From Plantago ovata (lineage: Eukaryota; Streptophyta; Magnoliopsida; Lamiales; Plantaginaceae): a stretch of DNA of 64,000 nt. Below are positions 60,061-64,000 of the stretch, piece by piece (the first letter of the stretch is position 1; every line of letters starts with the position of its first letter). The stretch lies in contig CM051456.1 in NCBI GenBank assembly GCA_028274465.1, positions 108,863,397 through 108,927,396 on the forward strand, in the 5' to 3' direction. The notes under the pieces were generated by a model that saw only the letters and a list, made by a program, of their open reading frames with translations, ran no database searches and had not been told where the DNA came from. The translations under genes and the position numbers were made by a program.

Positions 60061-61940
60061 AATTTCACGGTATTGTTTCTGAATAAGTAGGCAAGTGATC
60101 TTTGATATGTAATTTTGACTATATTCATGATGTCTAGATATGATTACCCTTATAATCTTATATTATAATTTGAGTTTTTTTATTTATTATTATTTTTTTT
60201 TTTGGAAAATTAAGTATTTGATATTATAATTTGTCAACATATAGATAATTTATGTGATAGTGGTGAGTAATGCACGCATCCGATACTCTCCTAAGCTCTA
60301 CAACACAATGTGACTCCTTGAAACAGGCACATGGCTCTCTTATATAGCTGATGCAGGGCAATATTATGACAGAGCCGTGCATTTTGGCTTCAACCAGTCT
60401 TTTCCAGATCATCTTTCCTACGCTAATTTACTCTTTTTGTTTGGCAGGTGTGAATGAGTTGTGACGGTGTTCTTGGAAGACAACTGGGAAGTGGAATTAT
60501 GGCCGCTGTTAAATCACTGGGGCATTGTATTATTTGATTTAAAGCATTGAACTTATAAAGGAATTGAAATTCTGTCCTCTAGGCTATTTAAATTCAAGGC
60601 ACGAACTGGGCTTGTACTTTTGGACATGGTTTTCTAAATCTTGTGCTAGCATGTTTGGTACTGATATTTGTGTTGAGGTTCATTGCCACCATAGTGGTCA
60701 TTTTGGTTTGGATACTTGAGTTTGCTTGTTATAATTTTACCAATTTGTTTTTTATGATTGATGGATACTTCTCAATGTTCTGTGGCTTTCACATCACAGC
60801 AGCTGGAATGTAACATTTACTGGTCTTCTAATTGGAATCATTCGCATGGCCCAGTACTAGCAGTACTCAATGAACTGCCCTTCGACTCCTATGTTTATCC
60901 AATTGCAACAGTGTTTAATACAAACTCATTCTTAATTTCAAAAGCCTATTTATGTTAAATGTGTTATTTACTGCTCTTCAAACCTCCTCTGGTCTGCCTT
61001 CTGTCTGAAGATTGATGGCTTAGCTATTGGTAATTCGGATTCTGTGGATATTTGTTATGTTTTTAGAACTCATCTTGGTGAGTTTGGAAGAACAGTGCTG
61101 GTTTTATAGGCACTGCTATACAGCCAGGCTTCAATCTATTAGATATGTGGTATGGACTATGGGCTCATTCTTGACTCGCCGCTTATTGTTGAGAACAGAG
61201 CAATGCAGACTGATTCTAAGTACACTATTTCTTGCATTTGCAGGAACCAGAGAAGACACGCAGGTTTCAACAATTCGTGGAGTGCCTGAATTTTGTCTAT
61301 ATGGAGTAGCGGATGCACTTGCAATGTATGGAAGCGAAGGCATAGCACAATGAGATCGTGAGTTCTCTTCTCTTACTAGTTATGTCATTTAGGAGTATCT
61401 TCCAGATTTGGGATGTATATGTTCGAATGATTAATTTTTTTTAGCTAATGTTAGATCTCGATTAGTCTGTGTAAGTCTCATAATAGACAGTCTATTGCAA
61501 AAATAAAAAGTCAGGACAAACATATTGATTACTACCGAGAATGTAACATATATATATAGTTTTTGTTAACATTGAAGTATGTTTCATTGTTAATATGTTC
61601 TAATAGCATAGGACTATACGTTACTCTTAATAATAGGAGACGGGCTACCAGAATAATTTGTGAATTTTGTTCCCCTCTTTTCATGAAAAAAGCAAGCACA
61701 CTCAAAGAAAATTTTAAAATATTAAATTGTAAACATAAGTTCCATAAAGTGATTTATATATGTCCACTTTTGTCCATTGTCAAATTGTTTACACTAACAA
61801 GAGATCCTAAAATCGTCTGTGCAACAACTTGCCTTTGAGAGTTGTCAAAAGAAAGCTTGATCGAACTTTACAAGAATCTTGCTGAACAATGTCTATTACG
61901 TTGGAGAATCCACACATGAATCTATCTAATCTATGTATTA
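60061..61940. other. Intergenic, no supported gene
   Basis: Short ORFs such as 61027-61353 lack recognisable domains. A conceptual piece near 61100-61200 (GTAIQPGFNLLDMWYGLW) is interrupted by stops. It may be an old gene or retroelement fragment. Confidence 0.35.
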
Positions 61941-61942
61941 CT

Positions 61943-61952
61943 TTTATATAGT
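61943..61952 (+). promoter_or_regulatory. Candidate TATA box of the ammonium transporter gene
   Basis: TTTATATAG lies about 180 bases before the ATG at 62129, a plausible position for a short 5' leader. Confidence 0.45.
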
Positions 61953-62128
61953 GTGTCAATTAAAACAGACAGAAAAAGAATCATACATGTCCAAACAAAA
62001 GCTTAGATTATTCCAAAGATTCATTTAATATTACAACCCAAGAACGGAACCTACATATTGCACATACGAAATTGCATGTCAAAAGTTTCCCCAGACTCCT
62101 TTTCTACAAGACTATAGCCTTTCTTAAC

Positions 62129-63717
62129 ATGAGCCTAACTGCAAATCTCCCACCAAACCTCATTACTGACGAAGCTAATCCAAGTTGGCTAAACAAAGGA
62201 GACAACGCATGGGTACTAACTGCGGCAACCATGGTTGGCCTGCAGAGTGTTCCGGGCCTGGTCATACTCTACGGTAGCATGGTCAAGAAAAAGTGGGCAG
62301 TAAACTCTGCTTTCATGGCCCTTTATGCCTTTGCAGCGGTACTAATCTGCTGGGTTATGTGGGGATACAGCATGTCGTTCGGGACCAAGATGATCCCATT
62401 TTTGGGCAAGCCTAGAGAGGCGATGACAGAATACTATCTCTTAGCGCAATACGATGGTTTTACTATTCCGCGGGCGGATTATGTGTTTTATCAGTTTGCA
62501 TTTGCTGCTATTACTGTTATACTGCTTGCAGGCTCCTTGCTTGGGAGGATGAATTTCTACGCGTGGATGTTGTTTGTTCCCTTGTGGGTCACGTTTTCGT
62601 ACACTGTGGGTGCGTACACCATCTGGGGTGGCGGTTTCTTGACGGAACACATCATCGACTATGCAGGGGGTTATGTCATTCATCTGTCTTCTGGAGTTGC
62701 TGGTTTCACTGCTGCTTATTGGGTAATTCAAGATTTTCAAACTCTTCAATACTTTCAGTAACTTGGATTTTTGTCTGTCTAACGCGTTAGGCTGTTCTCG
62801 CATTATGCATTTTAGGTTGGGCCAAGACATTCACATGACAGGCAGCATTTTCCACCAAACAACATAATAAACATGCTTGGAGGTGCCGGCTTTCTATGGT
62901 TGGGTTGGACAGGATTTAATGGCGGATCACCTCTCTCAGCAAGTAACATAACGTCGCTAGCTGTACTCAACACCCATGTCTGCACTGCCACTAGTCTGCT
63001 GGTCTGGCTTTCGCTAGACATAGCTGTGTACTTGAAGAGCTCTGTTATCGGTGCTGTTCAGGGCATGATCACTGGCCTTGTCTGCATTACTCCTGGAGCA
63101 GGTAATGTTTTTTTAATGATATGCCGCCCAATAAAATAATGTCTGCTTGATAAATTTATCCTTTTTTTTTTTTTGAATGTGTAGGTATTGTAGACACATG
63201 GGCTGCAATCCTTATGGGGATCCTGTCTGGTTCAATACCATGGTACACTATGATGGTCTTGCACCGGAAATCATCCTTCTTCCAAAATGTTGACGACACA
63301 CTGGGAGTTTTCCACACCCATGCTGTAGCGGGTTTATTGGGCGGGATTCTGTCAGGCCTGTTTGCGAATCCCACATTACTCCATATGTTTCCACCAACAA
63401 GTATGAATGGGAAACAAGGCTTTATCTATGGCCTTGTCAGACATGATTTCAAGAATGGGCTTCGCCAAATGGGGTACCAGCTACTTGGGGCCTTGTTCAT
63501 AACAGTATGGAATGTGATAGTAACTAGCTTGATATGCATCTTGATAAGCCTGATGGTTCAGCTCAGAATGAATGAAGAAGATCTCGAGATAGGTGATGAT
63601 GCTGTACATGGTGAGGAAGCTTACGCCTTGTGGGCCGATGGGGAAAGAGATCCTCCTCTTCGATTTCGCACACCGAGAATACCTTCATTTTGTAGGAAAC
63701 CTGGGACGCGGAACTGA
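62129..63717 (+). CDS. AMT2-like: Ammonium transporter, AMT2 subfamily
   Basis: Plasma-membrane ammonium/ammonia channel-transporter, 470 aa, about 11 membrane helices. Exons 62129-62722, 62816-63101 and 63185-63717 have matching phases (0, 1). The AMT signature is at about 178-203 ([17 protein letters not shown]...WVGPR). The pore histidines are H185 in VIHLSSG and H339 in FHTHAVAG. The C-terminal tail reads [20 protein letters not shown], the AMT2 form. It has Ala where AMT1 proteins carry the regulatory Thr of their DMTRHG motif. The start was chosen at MSLTANLPP, because the upstream in-frame ATG at about 62072 adds 19 residues that do not look like AMT N-termini. [22 protein letters not shown] matches the AMT2 N-terminal helix. 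Introns are normal for AMT2 genes and absent from most AMT1 genes. Confidence 0.95.
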
Positions 63718-64000
63718 TACTGTTGTAGTATAGGTTAGCCCAAACTGAAGTTGGCTATGAAATGTAAAGACAGACAGAACCTTGATCATCAATTCATGTG
63801 TCCAAATAACAGGGAAAACTTAGAAGAAACACAAAAGTTAATTGCTCTGTTCTCCAAATATAATCTAATCTATAGACTATAATCCATAGGAAGCTGGGAA
63901 ACATACATATGAATACAAACATGCTAAACGAATACGATATGAAAAATCATCTACATTCAAAATAATAAAATATGAATACATTAAAATACGGATTCTTAAC
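63718..64000 (+). other. 3' flank of the ammonium transporter gene
   Basis: AT-rich trailing sequence, probably 3' UTR then intergenic DNA. No poly(A) signal could be singled out. Confidence 0.35.

Noticed and set aside
61027..61353. Plus-strand ORF of 108 codons
   Set aside because: No recognisable domain and no supporting splice structure. Frames shift in the only suggestive piece.
62072..62128. Upstream in-frame ATG for the ammonium transporter
   Set aside because: The extra 19 residues ([13 protein letters not shown]...) are not typical of AMT N-termini. The ATG at 62129 fits better.
1..64000. CRISPR arrays, bacterial operons, rRNA genes
   Set aside because: None seen. Intron-rich genes and plant transposons show a nuclear plant sequence, and no regularly spaced repeats were found.

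Overview
This is a TE-rich nuclear segment from a flowering plant, almost certainly a eudicot. Genes are split into many short exons with canonical GT-AG introns. Intergenic DNA is AT-rich and full of LINEs, a Ty1-copia element, SINEs and several families of MITEs. The species cannot be fixed from the sequence alone. All exon coordinates below were worked out by hand from splice signals, reading phase and comparison between copies inside the window.

The main host content is a local family of JmjC-domain histone demethylases of the plant KDM3/JMJ25 (IBM1-like) group. Copy A enters at the left edge (last exons only, 414-1911). A decayed exon-1 relic lies at 3424-3815. Copy B (5950-16550, about 916 aa over 13 exons) looks intact. 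Copy C (47680-55115, about 1150 aa over 12 exons) looks intact except for a phase conflict at the first exon junction. Copies A and B also share their introns and 3' flanks (1-about 2470 versus about 11800-17080), so they arose by segmental duplication. Copy B then received a 2.5-kb 5'-truncated LINE in its last intron and a tRNA-derived SINE in intron 2.

Other host genes are: a small secreted 8-cysteine peptide (19570-19812); an MhpC-like alpha/beta hydrolase with a complete Ser-Asp-His triad (29540-33235, 5 exons, 303 aa); and an AMT2-subfamily ammonium transporter (62129-63717, 3 exons, 470 aa). A fragment resembling the phage-type RNA polymerase of plant mitochondrial linear plasmids lies at 59810-60060.

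Mobile DNA from left to right: SINEs (3008-3090, 6727-6863); LINEs (13061-15532, 20261-23375, tails or fragments at 17090-17510 and 28230-28588); a Mutator-like MITE with 9-bp target duplication (26056-26871); Stowaway-like MITEs (27587-27857, 49890-50220, 56600-56800, 57830-58070); hAT-type MITEs (27897-28206, 46880-47020); a Tourist-like MITE (30289-30435); a full-length decayed copia retrotransposon (35297-40910) with 5-bp target duplication; an isolated short LTR with primer-binding site (41728-41919); and a 4.3-kb stretch bounded by inverted repeats with unrecognised coding pieces (42163-46484).

Nothing suggests an operon or a multi-gene pathway. The genes appear functionally independent apart from the demethylase paralogues. 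No completely new system was identified. The strongest leads are the demethylase cluster with its intronic TEs, the mitochondrial-plasmid polymerase fragment, the Mutator-like MITE with iterated palindromes, and the unexplained 42-46 kb element.
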